A DNA stretch of 64,000 nucleotides from Arthrobacter sp. PAMC25284. Its GTDB lineage: Bacteria > Actinomycetota > Actinomycetes > Actinomycetales > Micrococcaceae. The notes under the pieces were generated by a model. It had not been told where the DNA came from and did not search any database. It saw only the letters and a list, made by a program, of their open reading frames with translations. The DNA lies in the NCBI RefSeq assembly GCF_019443425.1, contig NZ_CP080382.1, positions 1,922,001-1,986,000 of the forward strand. The letters are read 5' to 3'. A program made the position numbers and the translations under genes. Of the stretch, positions 50,863 to 60,637 are shown in pieces. Position 1 is the stretch's first letter; every line of letters starts with the position of its first letter.

Positions 50863-51543
50863 TTACGACTCGAACTTATAGCCCAGTCCGCGGACAGTGA
50901 TCAGGTACCGCGGCGCCGAGGGATCGGGCTCGATCTTGCTCCGCAGGCGCTTGACGTGAACATCGAGGGTCTTGGTGTCCCCCACGTAGTCCGAACCCCA
51001 GACCCGGTCAATCAGCTGCCCCCGGGTCAGGACCCGGCCGGAGTTCCGCAGCAGCATTTCCAGCAGTTCAAATTCCTTGAGCGGCATCGCAACCGGCTGG
51101 CCGCCGACGCTGACCACGTGGCGTTCGATGTCCATCCGGACAGGCCCTCCGTGCACGGTGCTGGCAACCAGCTCCTCAGGCTCCGCCTGGCGCCGCAACA
51201 CCGCCCGGACCCGGGCCACCAACTCGCGGGAGGAGTAGGGCTTGGTGACGTAATCGTCAGCGCCAAGCTCCAGCCCCACCACCTTGTCGATTTCCGAGTC
51301 CTTGGCCGTCAGCATGATCACGGGAACACTTGAGCGCTGGCGCAGCTGCCGGCAGACTTCGGTGCCGGATTGTCCCGGCAACTGCAGGTCCAGAAGCACC
51401 AGATCGGCACCGTTGCGGTCGAACTCGGTGATGGCGTCCAGACCGTTGTCGACGACCTCCACCTCGAATCCTTCCTTGCCCAGCAAGTAAGACAACGGGT
51501 CGCTGAAGGACTCTTCGTCCTCCACAATCAGAATCCTGCTCAA
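50863..51543 (-). CDS. regX3: Response regulator RegX3 (OmpR/PhoB family)
   Basis: The 226-residue regulator has a receiver domain: acidic pocket VEDEESF, phospho-acceptor Asp in LVLLDLQLPGQSG, Thr in VIMLTAKDSEID and Lys in YVTKPYSSREL. The winged-helix DNA-binding domain has LIDRVWGSDYVGDTKTLDVH and a final ITVRGLGYKFES. It overlaps the sensor kinase by 4 nt. With SenX3 and divergent PhoU it forms the actinobacterial phosphate-sensing set. It probably binds the GTTCACC repeats at 52831-52874. Confidence 0.93.
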   Translation of the reverse strand: MSRILIVEDEESFSDPLSYLLGKEGFEVEVVDNGLDAITEFDRNGADLVLLDLQLPGQSGTEVCRQLRQRSSVPVIMLTAKDSEIDKVVGLELGADDYVTKPYSSRELVARVRAVLRRQAEPEELVASTVHGGPVRMDIERHVVSVGGQPVAMPLKEFELLEMLLRNSGRVLTRGQLIDRVWGSDYVGDTKTLDVHVKRLRSKIEPDPSAPRYLITVRGLGYKFES

Positions 51544-52770
51544 GCGCTAGCTCCTTGTTCCTGGACGCCTGCGGCGTCATTTCGTGATGTTTCGGGAGTC
51601 TGCGCCGCGGGCTTGCGTGCTTCGGAGGTGTCGCCGTCGTTCTGGCCTTCCATCTCCGGAAGCCGGATGGTGAAGGTGGAGCCCTGGCCCGGCTTCGACC
51701 AGAGCGTCACTTCGCCGCCATGGTTCGAAATGACATGTTTGACGATACTCAGGCCCAGCCCCGTGCCGCCGGTGTGGCGGGAGCGGGCGGCATCCACACG
51801 GTAGAAGCGTTCGAAGACGCGTTCCTGGTCCTCGGGGCTGAGCCCCTCGCCCTGATCCGTCACCGATACCGCCACCAGCCCGTCCTTGGACCGGACGCCG
51901 ATACCGACCCTGGTGTTTTCCGGCGAGTAGCGGATCGCGTTGTCGATCAGGTTGCGCAACGCCGTGACGAGGAGGTCCTGGTCGCCGTAGACCATTGCGC
52001 CGCTATGGCCCCCGACGACGAGATCAATGTTTTTACTCTCGGCCGGCAGCTGGGAACGGTCCACTGATTCGGACACTACCGTGTTGATATCCACCGGCCG
52101 TCCCTGTTTGGCAACGTTGGCGCCCTGCAGCCGGGAGAGCTCGATGATGTCCTGAACCAGGGCCGCGAGGCGGGCCGATTCCTTATGCATGCGTTTGGCG
52201 AAGCGGCGGACGGCTTGTTCGTCGTCGGCCGAGGACTCCAGCGCTTCGGCCAGCAGGGAGATCGCCCCGACGGGGGTCTTGAGCTCGTGCGAGACATTGG
52301 CGACGAAGTCGTTCCGGACCTCCTCGGTCCGGGTGAATTCGGTGCGGTCGTCTGCGAGCAGGAGGATATATTCCTCGGCGACCATGGCTGCGCGCACCTG
52401 GACGATGATGGTGCCCTGTCCCAGCGGGCCGCGCGGCAGCTCAAGCTGCTTTTCCAGGATGACGCCGTCCCGCCGGACTTCGGCCGTCATCTCCAGCAGT
52501 TGCTGGTGCACCACCGTGTGACCGCGGACCAGCCCGTAGGCGTAGGCGGCGGGGCTGGCGCGGACCACCCCGTCGATGGCGTCGACAACGACGAAGGGCC
52601 CGGCCGACGACGGCGAGCACCTCCGCGGCACCGTCGGGCAGCGAGGGGTCCTCAATAGCGACGTCGACGAGTTTGCGCTGCTGTTCGCTCAGCCGAAAAG
52701 CGATTGCGCCGAAGATGCCGAGCGAGAGGCCGATCAGGCCGGCGATCACGCCGATGAGCATTGGATCCAC
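51540..52770 (-). pseudogene. senX3: Sensor histidine kinase SenX3, frameshifted by +1
   Basis: The N-terminal frame (ATG 52770) encodes the membrane segment (MLIGVIAGLIGLSLGIFGAI) and linker to EVLAVVGRA. The second frame resumes at FVVVDAIDGVVRASPAAYAY (PAS-like). It contains the H-box FVANVSHELKTPVGAISLLA, N-box LRNLIDNAIRYSPENTR and G-boxes (DQGEGLSPEDQERVFERFYR, TGGTGLGLSIVKHVISNHGG). They meet at CCGGGCCCTTCG (52596-52601). Removing one base gives 409 continuous residues. As written the gene is broken before the PAS domain, which is surprising for a central phosphate sensor. Confidence 0.85.
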
Positions 52771-52830
52771 GGCTCCAGCTTATGCTCTGGGACAGGGCCG
52801 GAACCGTAATCTCCCCCAATTCCGGCTTCG

Positions 52831-52874
52831 GTTCAGCTAACGTTCACCTATTGGGGCGTAACAGTTCACCGGAG
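52831..52874. promoter_or_regulatory. PHO-box-like array (11-nt direct repeats)
   Basis: Four consecutive 11-nt units are seen: GTTCAGCTAAC, GTTCACCTATT, GGGGCGTAACA and GTTCACCGGAG. Three of them begin GTTCA(C/G)C, the core of the streptomycete/mycobacterial PhoP/RegX3 direct-repeat unit. They lie between divergent senX3-regX3 and phoU, so RegX3 probably controls both. Confidence 0.75.
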
Positions 52875-52966
52875 AGTGCAAGAGTCAGTAGCTGAAGCGC
52901 CGGCAGGCGAACCGAAATAGGCAGTCCCCTGCTGGACAGCAGTATTTCCAAGGAAAGGACGCACGC

Positions 52967-53629
52967 GTGCGTAAGGTTTTTCAGGAAGAGCTCGCCCGTG
53001 TGGGCGACGAGCTCATTGAGATCTCGAAGCTGGTCACGGAGGCCATTGAGAAGGCTACGACGGCGTTCGAGGGCGCGGATATCGATCTGGCCGAGGAAGT
53101 TATTGCCGCGGACGCCAAGATCGATTTCCTTCAGAACAGCCTCGACGAGAACGCCATCGATATTCTGGCGCTTCAGGGACCGGTGGCGAGCGACCTGCGG
53201 ATGGTCGTGGGTTCGCTCCGGATGAGCGCCTCGTTGGAGCGGATGGGCGACCTCGCCCGCCACATCGCGCAGCTGACCCGGCTCCGCTACCCGGCTACCG
53301 TCATCCCCGCCCCGCTGCGGGAGACGTTCAAAAGCTTCGCCGAGCACGATCTCCTGATCGCGCAGAAGCTCACGGTGCTGCTGGAAACCCGGGACCTCGA
53401 GGTTGCCCGGGAAATCATGAAGGCGAACTCCGCCGTGAACGATCTCCACCTGAGTGTCTTCAAGGCGATCGCCCACAGTGATTGGCAGGAATCCGCGGCC
53501 AGCACTGTGGACGTCGCACTGGCGAGCCGCTACTTCGAGCGTTTCTCCGACCACGGCGTCTCAGTAGCCCAGAAGGTCACTTATCTGGTCACTGGAGCCT
53601 GGCAGCCGAGCATCATCGAGCACGGCTGA
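52967..53629 (+). CDS. phoU: Phosphate signalling protein PhoU
   Basis: PhoU links the Pst phosphate transporter to the sensor kinase. The 220-residue product is a two-repeat three-helix bundle with the metal-binding patterns ADAKIDFLQNSLDENAIDIL and SLERMGDLARHIAQLTRLR, and the second-repeat counterpart ASRYFERFSDHGVSVAQKVT. The GTG start follows AAGGAAAGGA. No pst genes are in the window. It is divergent from senX3-regX3 with the PHO-box array between. Confidence 0.95.
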   Translation: MRKVFQEELARVGDELIEISKLVTEAIEKATTAFEGADIDLAEEVIAADAKIDFLQNSLDENAIDILALQGPVASDLRMVVGSLRMSASLERMGDLARHIAQLTRLRYPATVIPAPLRETFKSFAEHDLLIAQKLTVLLETRDLEVAREIMKANSAVNDLHLSVFKAIAHSDWQESAASTVDVALASRYFERFSDHGVSVAQKVTYLVTGAWQPSIIEHG

Positions 53630-53649
53630 CCATTGGCCTGAATAACGAC

Positions 53650-53681
53650 GCCGGCCGGTCACCCTGTGGTGACCGGCCGGC
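53650..53681. terminator. Terminator after phoU
   Basis: A perfect 14-bp stem (GCCGGCCGGTCACC, 53650-53663, with 53668-53681) and CTGT loop are followed by ATTGTTATTT on the plus strand. It lies between convergent phoU and gpmA. Confidence 0.85.
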
Positions 53682-53729
53682 ATTGTTATTTAAGGCGTTG
53701 TTGAACGGGATTGGTCCCGGTGCTGCCTG

Positions 53730-54476
53730 CTACTTCTTGCCCTGGGCAGCGACGGCCTTGATCGCCTCGGCGGCGGCCGCGGGATCGAGGTAGGTGCCGC
53801 CCGGGTTGACCGGCTTGAAGTCCTCGTCCAGTTCGTACACCAACGGGATACCCGTGGGGATGTTCAGGCCGGCAATGTCCTCGTCGCTGATGCCGTCGAG
53901 GTGCTTGACCAGGGCGCGCAGGGAGTTGCCGTGGGCCGTGACCAGGACAGTCTTGCCGGCTTTGAGGTCTTCCTTAATGTCCGATTCCCAGTACGGCAGC
54001 AGGCGGATCAGGACATCCTTGAGGCACTCGGTGCGGGGCAAATCGTCGCCGAGGTCCGCATAGCGCGGGTCCCCGGCCTGGGAGAACTCGGAATCGTCAG
54101 CGAGGGGCGGCGGCGGGGTGTCGTACGAGCGGCGCCATTCCATGAACTGCTGCTCGCCATACTCGGCCAGGGTCTGCGCCTTGTCCTTGCCCTGCAGGGC
54201 GCCGTAGTGGCGTTCGTTCAGGCGCCAGTCGCGCTTGACGTCGATCCAGCCACGGTCGGCCTTCTCCAGGGTCAGGTTCGCCGTGTTGATGGCCCGCTTC
54301 AGCCGCGAGGTGTAAAGGACATCCGGGAGGATGTTGTTCTCCACGAGCAGCTCGCCGCCGCGAATCGCCTCTTCACGGCCCTGGTCGTTGAGGTCAACGT
54401 CCACCCAGCCGGTGAACAGGTTCTTGGCGTTCCATTCGCTGTGGCCGTGGCGCAGCAGAATCAGCTTGTAAGTCAT
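53730..54476 (-). CDS. gpmA: 2,3-bisphosphoglycerate-dependent phosphoglycerate mutase
   Basis: The glycolytic enzyme interconverts 3- and 2-phosphoglycerate. The 248-residue product begins [20 protein letters not shown] with the catalytic His in [10 protein letters not shown]. It has [20 protein letters not shown] and the second His in [20 protein letters not shown]. The ATG at 54476 is 7 nt after TAGGAT, so it is probably leaderless; upstream extension to 54572 is not supported. Confidence 0.97.
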   Translation of the reverse strand: MTYKLILLRHGHSEWNAKNLFTGWVDVDLNDQGREEAIRGGELLVENNILPDVLYTSRLKRAINTANLTLEKADRGWIDVKRDWRLNERHYGALQGKDKAQTLAEYGEQQFMEWRRSYDTPPPPLADDSEFSQAGDPRYADLGDDLPRTECLKDVLIRLLPYWESDIKEDLKAGKTVLVTAHGNSLRALVKHLDGISDEDIAGLNIPTGIPLVYELDEDFKPVNPGGTYLDPAAAAEAIKAVAAQGKK

Positions 54477-54613
54477 GATTTGTATCCTAGCGGAGCGGGT
54501 GCGGCCCATGCCCAGCGTTACAAAGCAACGCGGAGTCACATCCCGCCCACTAGAAACCGCCCGGCGCGCCACGGGCCGGTAGTGACCCGGCGTTCGAGGA
54601 TAGGCTTGGAACC

Positions 54614-55438
54614 GTGGTGCAGAGAGCGGAACAGGTCAGGGACCCCGGACGGCGGAATGGCCGTCCGGTCGGCAACGTAACCCGCGGGACCACCAATCCC
54701 AACCGGATGCGGCGCCTGGATCGCTGGCTGACCGGACCGCAGGCGTGGCGGCTGCTGGCCGCGTCCGATCCGTTGGTCGTCGACCTGGGCTACGGCGCGT
54801 CCCCTGCCACCGCCGTCGAACTTTACGAGCGGCTGGCCGTGATCCGTCCCGACGTCCGGGTCACCGGCATCGAAATCGAACCCGAACGCGTCCGGCAGGC
54901 CCGGGCCCTGGAACGGCTGGGACTGAGCTTTCAGCTGGGCGGTTTCGAGCTTCCGGTCACCGGCCGGCCCGTGCTGGTGCGCGCCTTCAATGTCCTGCGG
55001 CAATACGAGGAAGCCGACGTCGGCGGCATCTGGAAGCTCGTGCAGGGCCGGCTCGCCCCGGGCGGGCTGTTCATCGACGGTACGTGCGATGAAATCGGTC
55101 GGCGCGTCACGTGGGTGGCACTTGACGCCGAACGGCCGCTCAGCCTCAGCGTGTCCGTCCGTTTCGGTGCCTTCACGCTGCCCTCGGACGTCGCCGAGCG
55201 ACTCCCGAAGGCGCTCATCCACCGCAACATCCCGGGCGAGAAGATCCATTCCTATCTCCAGGCCATGGACCAGGCGTGGCTGGCGGCGGCTCCGCTTGCG
55301 GCGTTCGGCAACCGGCAGCGCTGGGCCGCCATGTGCCGGACACTGCTCGACGGCGGGTGGCCGGTCCAGGACGGGCCGGCACGCTGGCGCCTCGGCGAAG
55401 TTACGGTCGCTTGGGACGCGGTGTCGCCGCAGAGCTAA
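54614..55438 (+). CDS. Class I SAM-dependent methyltransferase, substrate unknown
   Basis: The 274-residue product has a Rossmann methyltransferase fold. Motif I is [20 protein letters not shown], the acidic loop is [19 protein letters not shown], and later [20 protein letters not shown] with [20 protein letters not shown]. The GTG start is 7 nt after TAGGCT with no Shine-Dalgarno (leaderless). It is divergent from gpmA. The target molecule cannot be deduced. Confidence 0.85.
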   Translation: MVQRAEQVRDPGRRNGRPVGNVTRGTTNPNRMRRLDRWLTGPQAWRLLAASDPLVVDLGYGASPATAVELYERLAVIRPDVRVTGIEIEPERVRQARALERLGLSFQLGGFELPVTGRPVLVRAFNVLRQYEEADVGGIWKLVQGRLAPGGLFIDGTCDEIGRRVTWVALDAERPLSLSVSVRFGAFTLPSDVAERLPKALIHRNIPGEKIHSYLQAMDQAWLAAAPLAAFGNRQRWAAMCRTLLDGGWPVQDGPARWRLGEVTVAWDAVSPQS

Positions 55439-55463
55439 GAGCGCGGAAGGACGGACCGCGCGG

Positions 55464-55820
55464 TCACCAGGATCCGTAGGGTCCGGTGTTGCGGTTCCCG
55501 CCGCGCCCGGCGTCCGTGACTGCGGGGCGGACGTCTGCGAGATACACGGAGGCAGCGGTGACCGCGGCGATGCCGAAGATGCCTACTGCGCCGAGCGGGC
55601 TGCCGCCCCGGTAGCTTATGAGTGTCAGAACACCAATCAACAGGGCACCGCCGGTCAGCAGCATCCAGAACAGCTTGGTCCGCTTGGATACCGCCTCAAA
55701 AACACTGGCCTTGTGGCGCAGGCAATCGCCGAAGGCCCAGATCTCAAGGCCAAGCGCTACAAGCAAAATAATTATGCTGGCCCCGAAGTCCACCAAGGCA
55801 ACGAGAAATGTTCCGTCCAT
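55464..55820 (-). CDS. DUF2516 family membrane protein
   Basis: The 118-residue product has three hydrophobic segments (GASIIILLVALGLEIWAFGD, LFWMLLTGGALLIGVLTLIS, GAVGIFGIAAVTAASVYLAD). The LRHKASVFEAVSKRTKLFW loop between the first two is typical of DUF2516. The C-terminal tail is Gly/Asn/Arg-rich. It lies 9 nt after the PLP-enzyme gene on the same strand. Function unknown. Confidence 0.88.
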   Translation of the reverse strand: MDGTFLVALVDFGASIIILLVALGLEIWAFGDCLRHKASVFEAVSKRTKLFWMLLTGGALLIGVLTLISYRGGSPLGAVGIFGIAAVTAASVYLADVRPAVTDAGRGGNRNTGPYGSW

Positions 55821-55829
55821 CCACCCAGC

Positions 55830-57014
55830 CTAACTGTCCAAAGCCTTCAACGCCTGCTCCAAATCGGCCCACAGGTCCTCGACATTCTCGATTCCGACGC
55901 TCAGCCGGACGAGGTTCTCCGGCACACTGTCCGGCTCGGCAGTGTGCCGACGACGCCGCTCGATAAGCGATTCGACGCCGCCCAGGGACGTCGCCGGCAG
56001 CCACAGGTCGAGGCCCTGCACGAGGCGGTCGGCCGCGTCCGCTCCGCTCAGTCCCGCGGCCGGGGCCACCTCAATGCACAGCACCGAGCCGAAACCCTTC
56101 ATCTGCGACGCGGCCCGCGCGTGGCCCGGGTCCGTGACCAGCCCGGGGAACCGGACGCCGGAGATGTGCCGATGGCCGCTGAGCCGTTCCGCCAGCACGG
56201 CCGCCGACGCTTGCGAGCGCTCGATCCGCAGGGCCAGGGTGCGCAGCCCGCGCAGCGCCAGCCAGGCCTCGAACGGTCCGGCGATCCCGCCATGGATGGT
56301 GCGGTGGTGCAGCAGCGCGGCGCGGAGCCCGGCGTCGGACGTCACGAGGGCGCCGAGCACAACGTCGGAGTGGCCGGAGAGGTATTTGGTCACCGAGTGC
56401 AGGACGACGTCGGAGCCGAGGGCCAACGGTTGCTGCACGAGCGGGGTGGAGAAGGTGTTATCGGTGACGACGATAGCTCCGGCTTCATGCGCGGCCGCTG
56501 TCAGCGTCCGGAAATCCGCGATGCCAAGCATCGGGTTGGTGGGGCTTTCGAGCCACAGCATGTTGGCCGGGGTTCCGCCGGCCGGGGCGAGCTGCTCCAG
56601 GACCGCCCCGGTGTCTGCGATGTCCACGGTGCGCAGTTCGAGGAAACCCTTTTCGGCCATTTCGGTGGCCATAACCAGGGAACCGGCGTAACTGTGGGAC
56701 GGCATCACGAGCACGCCCCGGGCCGGTACCAGCGACAGCGCCGAGCTCACGGCGGCGAGGCCTGAGGCATAGAGCAGACCCGGCAGCTCCGCTCCTTCGA
56801 GCTGGCCCAGAGCCTCCTCGAAGGGGTCCCATGTTGGGTTTGAATACCGGCCGTAGCCACGGTCGCCGTCACCTAGCGGCCCGGTACCGTAATACGTGGA
56901 GGACAGGACCAGCGGCGGGTTGACGGGTGCATCGCGGTCACGCGGCGGGCGGCCGGCCGCCACCACCACTGTTTCCGCGGATAGCGAGGCTGCCTGTGCA
57001 TCGGTAAGACTCAT
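55830..57014 (-). CDS. Cystathionine gamma-synthase/lyase family PLP enzyme
   Basis: The 394-residue product belongs to the Cys/Met-metabolism PLP family (aspartate aminotransferase fold). The PLP-binding motif is LHSVTKYLSGHSDVVLGALV with the Schiff-base Lys. Other family patterns are YSNPTWDPFEEALGQLEGAE, LLYASGLAAVSSALSLV, PANMLWLESPTNPMLGI and ATSLGGVESLIERRRRHTAE. It may act in transsulfuration (gamma-synthase, gamma-lyase or beta-lyase); sequence alone does not separate these. It is probably leaderless (TAGCCT, 6 nt, ATG). Confidence 0.92.
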   Translation of the reverse strand: MSLTDAQAASLSAETVVVAAGRPPRDRDAPVNPPLVLSSTYYGTGPLGDGDRGYGRYSNPTWDPFEEALGQLEGAELPGLLYASGLAAVSSALSLVPARGVLVMPSHSYAGSLVMATEMAEKGFLELRTVDIADTGAVLEQLAPAGGTPANMLWLESPTNPMLGIADFRTLTAAAHEAGAIVVTDNTFSTPLVQQPLALGSDVVLHSVTKYLSGHSDVVLGALVTSDAGLRAALLHHRTIHGGIAGPFEAWLALRGLRTLALRIERSQASAAVLAERLSGHRHISGVRFPGLVTDPGHARAASQMKGFGSVLCIEVAPAAGLSGADAADRLVQGLDLWLPATSLGGVESLIERRRRHTAEPDSVPENLVRLSVGIENVEDLWADLEQALKALDS

Positions 57015-57102
57015 GGTGACAGGCTACGTCCCCGCCCCGACGAACCGCCAAGCCGTGACGCCCGGACGTCGGAGCGTCAGTGATCGCCGGTAGTCTAGGA
57101 GC

Positions 57103-57786
57103 GTGACTACCCAGGACCCAGCGCCGCAGGACCCGGCACCGCACCCCGGACTGTTTATTGCCTTCGAAGGCGGCGACGGCGCCGGAAAGTCGACGCAGGC
57201 AGCGGAGCTGGCCACCGCGCTCGAATCCCGCGGCCTGAGGGTGCTCCGGACCCGCGAACCCGGCGGCACCCTCATCGGCGAGAAGCTCCGCACGCTGGTG
57301 CTCGACCACGGCCACGGCCACATCGATTCCCGCACGGAAGCGCTGATCTACGCGGCCTCCCGGGCCGCGCACGCCGAACAGGTCCTCCGGCCGGCGCTCG
57401 AACGCGGCGACGTGGTTCTCACGGACCGGTATATTGACTCGTCCGTCGCCTATCAGGGCGCGGGCCGCAGGCTCGGGGCGGATGCCGTCCGGAATCTCAA
57501 CGACTGGGCCACAGCCGGGCTGCAGCCTGACCTGACCGTGCTGCTCGACGTCGACCCTGCTGTCGGCCGCCGCCGTCGCACAGCCGGCGACGCCGCTGAG
57601 GACCGGATCGAATCCGAAGCCGATGACTTCCACGCCAGAGTCCGGACAGCTTTCCTGGAGCTCGCGGAGGCCCGGCCGGAGCTGTACCTCGTCCTGCCGG
57701 CCCGTCTGCCCGTCGCTGAACTCGCCGCCCGGATCCTGGACCGGGTCGGAGCATTACTGGCCCCGGTTGCCGGCGGTACCGCATGA
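57103..57786 (+). CDS. tmk: Thymidylate kinase
   Basis: Tmk phosphorylates dTMP to dTDP. The 227-residue GTG-start product has the P-loop FIAFEGGDGAGKSTQAAEL, VLRTREPGGTLIGEKLRTLV, the DR(Y/H) motif VVLTDRYIDSSVAYQGAGRR and a LID-region RRRRTAGDAAEDRIESEADD. TAGTCT is 6 nt before the start and the nearby AGGAG is too close to act as a ribosome site, so it is probably leaderless. It overlaps holB by 4 nt. Confidence 0.96.
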   Translation: MTTQDPAPQDPAPHPGLFIAFEGGDGAGKSTQAAELATALESRGLRVLRTREPGGTLIGEKLRTLVLDHGHGHIDSRTEALIYAASRAAHAEQVLRPALERGDVVLTDRYIDSSVAYQGAGRRLGADAVRNLNDWATAGLQPDLTVLLDVDPAVGRRRRTAGDAAEDRIESEADDFHARVRTAFLELAEARPELYLVLPARLPVAELAARILDRVGALLAPVAGGTA

Positions 57787-58925
57787 CCGTCTGGGACGAC
57801 CTCCGGGGCCAACCCGCCGTCGTTGCCCAGCTGCGCCAGGCAGCCCAGGGCGAAGGTCTCACGCATGCGTGGCTCTTCACCGGCCCGCCCGGGTCCGGCC
57901 GCTCGAACGCGGCGAAGGCCTTCGCCGCGGCCCTGAACTGCGATCAGGAGGACGTGTCCCGTCGCGGCTGCGGCGCATGCCCGGCTTGCCGGACCATCCT
58001 CGGCGAAACCCACTCGGACGTCACCTTCGTGCGGACCGAAAAAGTCACGATCACCATCGATGAGGCCCGCGAACTTGTCTCCACCGCGGGCAACCGCCCG
58101 TCGTCGGGCCGCTGGCGCATCATTGTGGTCGAAGACGCAGACAGGATGGCCGAGCGCACCACCAATGTTCTGCTCAAGGCCATCGAAGAACCCACCCCGC
58201 GCACCGTCTGGATGCTCTGCGCTCCGTCTCCGGCCGATGTGCTGGTGACCATACGGTCCCGCTGCCGGCCGGTTGCCCTGCGGCTCCCGCCGGCGGCTGA
58301 CGTCGCGGCCCTCCTGGTGGAGCGCGACGGCGTCGATCCGGCGGTTGCTGAACGTGCCGCCCGGGCGGCCCAGAGCCATGTGGGCATCGCCCGCCGCCTG
58401 GCCCGGGACCCCGAAGCCCGGGAACGGCGGCTTGAGACTGTCCGCTTCCCCCTGACGCTTCGCGGCGTCACGGCCGCTGTCCTGATGGCTGAAAAGCTGG
58501 TCAAGATCGCCACCGAGGAGGCCAACAGCTCCAACGACGAACGCGACGCGGCGGAGAAGGTCGCACTTCTAGCCACCCTGGGTGCACCCGAAAGCGGGAC
58601 GCTGCCGCCGGCCATGCGGGGCCAGGTCAAGCAGCTCGAGGACGACCAGAAGCGCCGGGCCAAGCGCTCCATCACTGATTCACTTGACCGCACACTGACC
58701 GACCTGCTGTCCTTTTATAGGGACGTCCTCATCGTCCAGATGGGAAACGCGGTTGAACTCGTCAACGTTGACCTACGGAATGAGCTCGAAGAGTTCGCCT
58801 CCCGCTCCGCCCCGGACATCACGCTTGCCCGGATGGACGCGGTCAACAAGGCACGGAAACGGATTACCACCACCAACGTTGCCCCGCTGCTGGCCATCGA
58901 GTCCATGGCTGCCAGCCTCATTTAG
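57783..58925 (+). CDS. holB: DNA polymerase III subunit delta'
   Basis: Delta' is a clamp-loader subunit. The 380-residue product has the P-loop-like LFTGPPGSGRSNAAKAFAAA, in which Arg replaces the Lys of a working Walker A, as expected for a non-ATPase delta'. Zinc-binding cysteines lie in RRGCGACPACRTILGETHSD. Sensor region VVEDADRMAERTTNVLLKAI and LCAPSPADVLVTIRSRCRPV follow. It is coupled to tmk, a very common order. Confidence 0.94.
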   Translation: MTVWDDLRGQPAVVAQLRQAAQGEGLTHAWLFTGPPGSGRSNAAKAFAAALNCDQEDVSRRGCGACPACRTILGETHSDVTFVRTEKVTITIDEARELVSTAGNRPSSGRWRIIVVEDADRMAERTTNVLLKAIEEPTPRTVWMLCAPSPADVLVTIRSRCRPVALRLPPAADVAALLVERDGVDPAVAERAARAAQSHVGIARRLARDPEARERRLETVRFPLTLRGVTAAVLMAEKLVKIATEEANSSNDERDAAEKVALLATLGAPESGTLPPAMRGQVKQLEDDQKRRAKRSITDSLDRTLTDLLSFYRDVLIVQMGNAVELVNVDLRNELEEFASRSAPDITLARMDAVNKARKRITTTNVAPLLAIESMAASLI

Positions 58926-58976
58926 GCCGTCGGGCGCCACCCGTCCGCTCTGTTTCGATCCTCCGAGGAGAACCGC

Positions 58977-60557
58977 ATGAAGCCAGCTCCACCCCGGCCC
59001 GCACCTTTCCGACCCCTGGCGGTTGGTGCCCGGGCTGTCGGTGCCCTGGCCCTGGCCCTGACCCTGGCCTCGTGCGGCATCTTCGGCACCGGCGACAAGG
59101 GCGATAACGGATCGACAGCGGAAAAATCCGGCGGGGCCGATCCCGCGATCGCCGCAGCAGCACCGGCCGAGTTGCGCAGCTACTACACCCAGCAGGTCAA
59201 TTGGACCTCGTGTGAAACCGGCTTCCAGTGCGCCAAGGTGAAGGTACCTCTGGATTACGCCAAGCCGGACGGCGAAAGAATCGAGATCGCGGCCCTTAAG
59301 CTGCCCGCCAAGGGCGACAAGAAGGGCAGCCTGCTCATCAACCCCGGCGGCCCCGGCGGTTCCGGCTATGATTTCGTGCGCGACGCGGGCACCACCAACA
59401 TCTCCGACAAGGTCCAGGCGAATTACGACCTCGTCGGCTTCGATCCGCGCGGAGTCATGCGCTCCGCTCCGGTGACCTGCCTCACCGACGCCGAACGCGA
59501 TGCGTCCCGTGCCAAGGTTTTTGAGCTCGACACCGACGCCGGGCTGGAGGCGGCCCTCAAGGAGAACAAGGCCATCGCGGACCAGTGCGTGGAGAAGACC
59601 GGGCCGGTCCTGGCCCACATCGACACTATCAGCGCTGCAAAAGACCTCGACATCCTGCGCGGGGTGCTCAACGACACCAAGTTGAACTACCTCGGCTATT
59701 CGTACGGAACGTTCCTGGGGGCCACTTACGCATCGCTGTACCCGGACAACGTCGGCCGGATGGTCCTGGACGGCGCCCTCGATCCGTCGATCAGCTACGA
59801 GGAACTCACCCTCGGACAGGCCAAGGCGTTCGAGAAGGCCATCAGCTCCTACGTTGCCTCCTGCCAGCTGGAACAGGGATGCCCGCTCACGGGCAGCACT
59901 GAGAACGGCGTACAGCAGATCCGCGACGCCATCAGGTCAGCAGAGGAAAATCCGCTGCCATCCAAGGACGGCAGGAAGGTCACGGGCTCGCTCTTTGTCA
60001 GCGCCCTGATCATTCCGCTCTACAACAACAGCAACTGGCCGGTCCTCACCCGGGCGCTCTCGCAGGCCATGGCCGGAGACGGCACCGCGATGATGGCGCT
60101 GGCGGACTTCGGTGCCGACCGCGAACCGAGCGGCAACTACACCTCCAACAGCGGCTTCGCATTCAGCGCCATCAACTGCCTGGACTACCCGATGGCGACG
60201 GACGCTGCGTCGCTGCGGGCCGAGGAAAAGGACCTGCGGGAGGCGTCACCAACGCTCGGATACTACTTCGCGTACGGCGGGGCCAACTGCAAGGACTGGC
60301 CGTATGAGAATGTCCGCACGCCGGCTCCCGTGGAGTACAACGGCTCGGCGCCGATCGTGGTCATCGGCACCACCGGCGACCCGGCCACCCCCGTGCAGTG
60401 GGCCTCCGCGCTGCGCAAGCAGCTCGGAAACGCGTCCCTGCTGACATGGGAGGGCGAGGGCCACACGGCTTATGGCCGTTCCAACAGCTGCATCGGCAAT
60501 GCGGTCAACGACTACCTGGTCGACGGGAAAGTCCCCGCGGACAACACCGTCTGCTAG
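58977..60557 (+). CDS. Secreted alpha/beta hydrolase, tripeptidyl-aminopeptidase (TAP) type lipoprotein
   Basis: The 526-residue product has a lipoprotein signal (ALALALTLASCGIFGTGDKG). The hydrolase domain has the oxyanion region SLLINPGGPGGSGYDFVRDA, nucleophile Ser in LNYLGYSYGTFLGATYAS, Asp in VVIGTTGDPATPVQWASALR and His in LTWEGEGHTAYGRSNSCI. The C-terminal TAP-like segment completes the streptomycete SlpD/SlpE-type architecture. It probably releases N-terminal peptides outside the cell. AGGAG precedes the ATG. Confidence 0.92.
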   Translation: MKPAPPRPAPFRPLAVGARAVGALALALTLASCGIFGTGDKGDNGSTAEKSGGADPAIAAAAPAELRSYYTQQVNWTSCETGFQCAKVKVPLDYAKPDGERIEIAALKLPAKGDKKGSLLINPGGPGGSGYDFVRDAGTTNISDKVQANYDLVGFDPRGVMRSAPVTCLTDAERDASRAKVFELDTDAGLEAALKENKAIADQCVEKTGPVLAHIDTISAAKDLDILRGVLNDTKLNYLGYSYGTFLGATYASLYPDNVGRMVLDGALDPSISYEELTLGQAKAFEKAISSYVASCQLEQGCPLTGSTENGVQQIRDAIRSAEENPLPSKDGRKVTGSLFVSALIIPLYNNSNWPVLTRALSQAMAGDGTAMMALADFGADREPSGNYTSNSGFAFSAINCLDYPMATDAASLRAEEKDLREASPTLGYYFAYGGANCKDWPYENVRTPAPVEYNGSAPIVVIGTTGDPATPVQWASALRKQLGNASLLTWEGEGHTAYGRSNSCIGNAVNDYLVDGKVPADNTVC

Positions 60558-60637
60558 CTCATTTTGACCCGGGCGCAGGGACTCCATTACAGTTATCTCT
60601 TGCATGAACCGCCCGGTTCACCGGGTTTCATGCGGTT

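Noticed and set aside
54990..56765. 591-codon plus-strand frame across the methyltransferase and the PLP enzyme
   Set aside because: It lies out of frame with one real gene and antisense to two others; its Arg/Ala/Gly-rich sequence is typical of a shadow.
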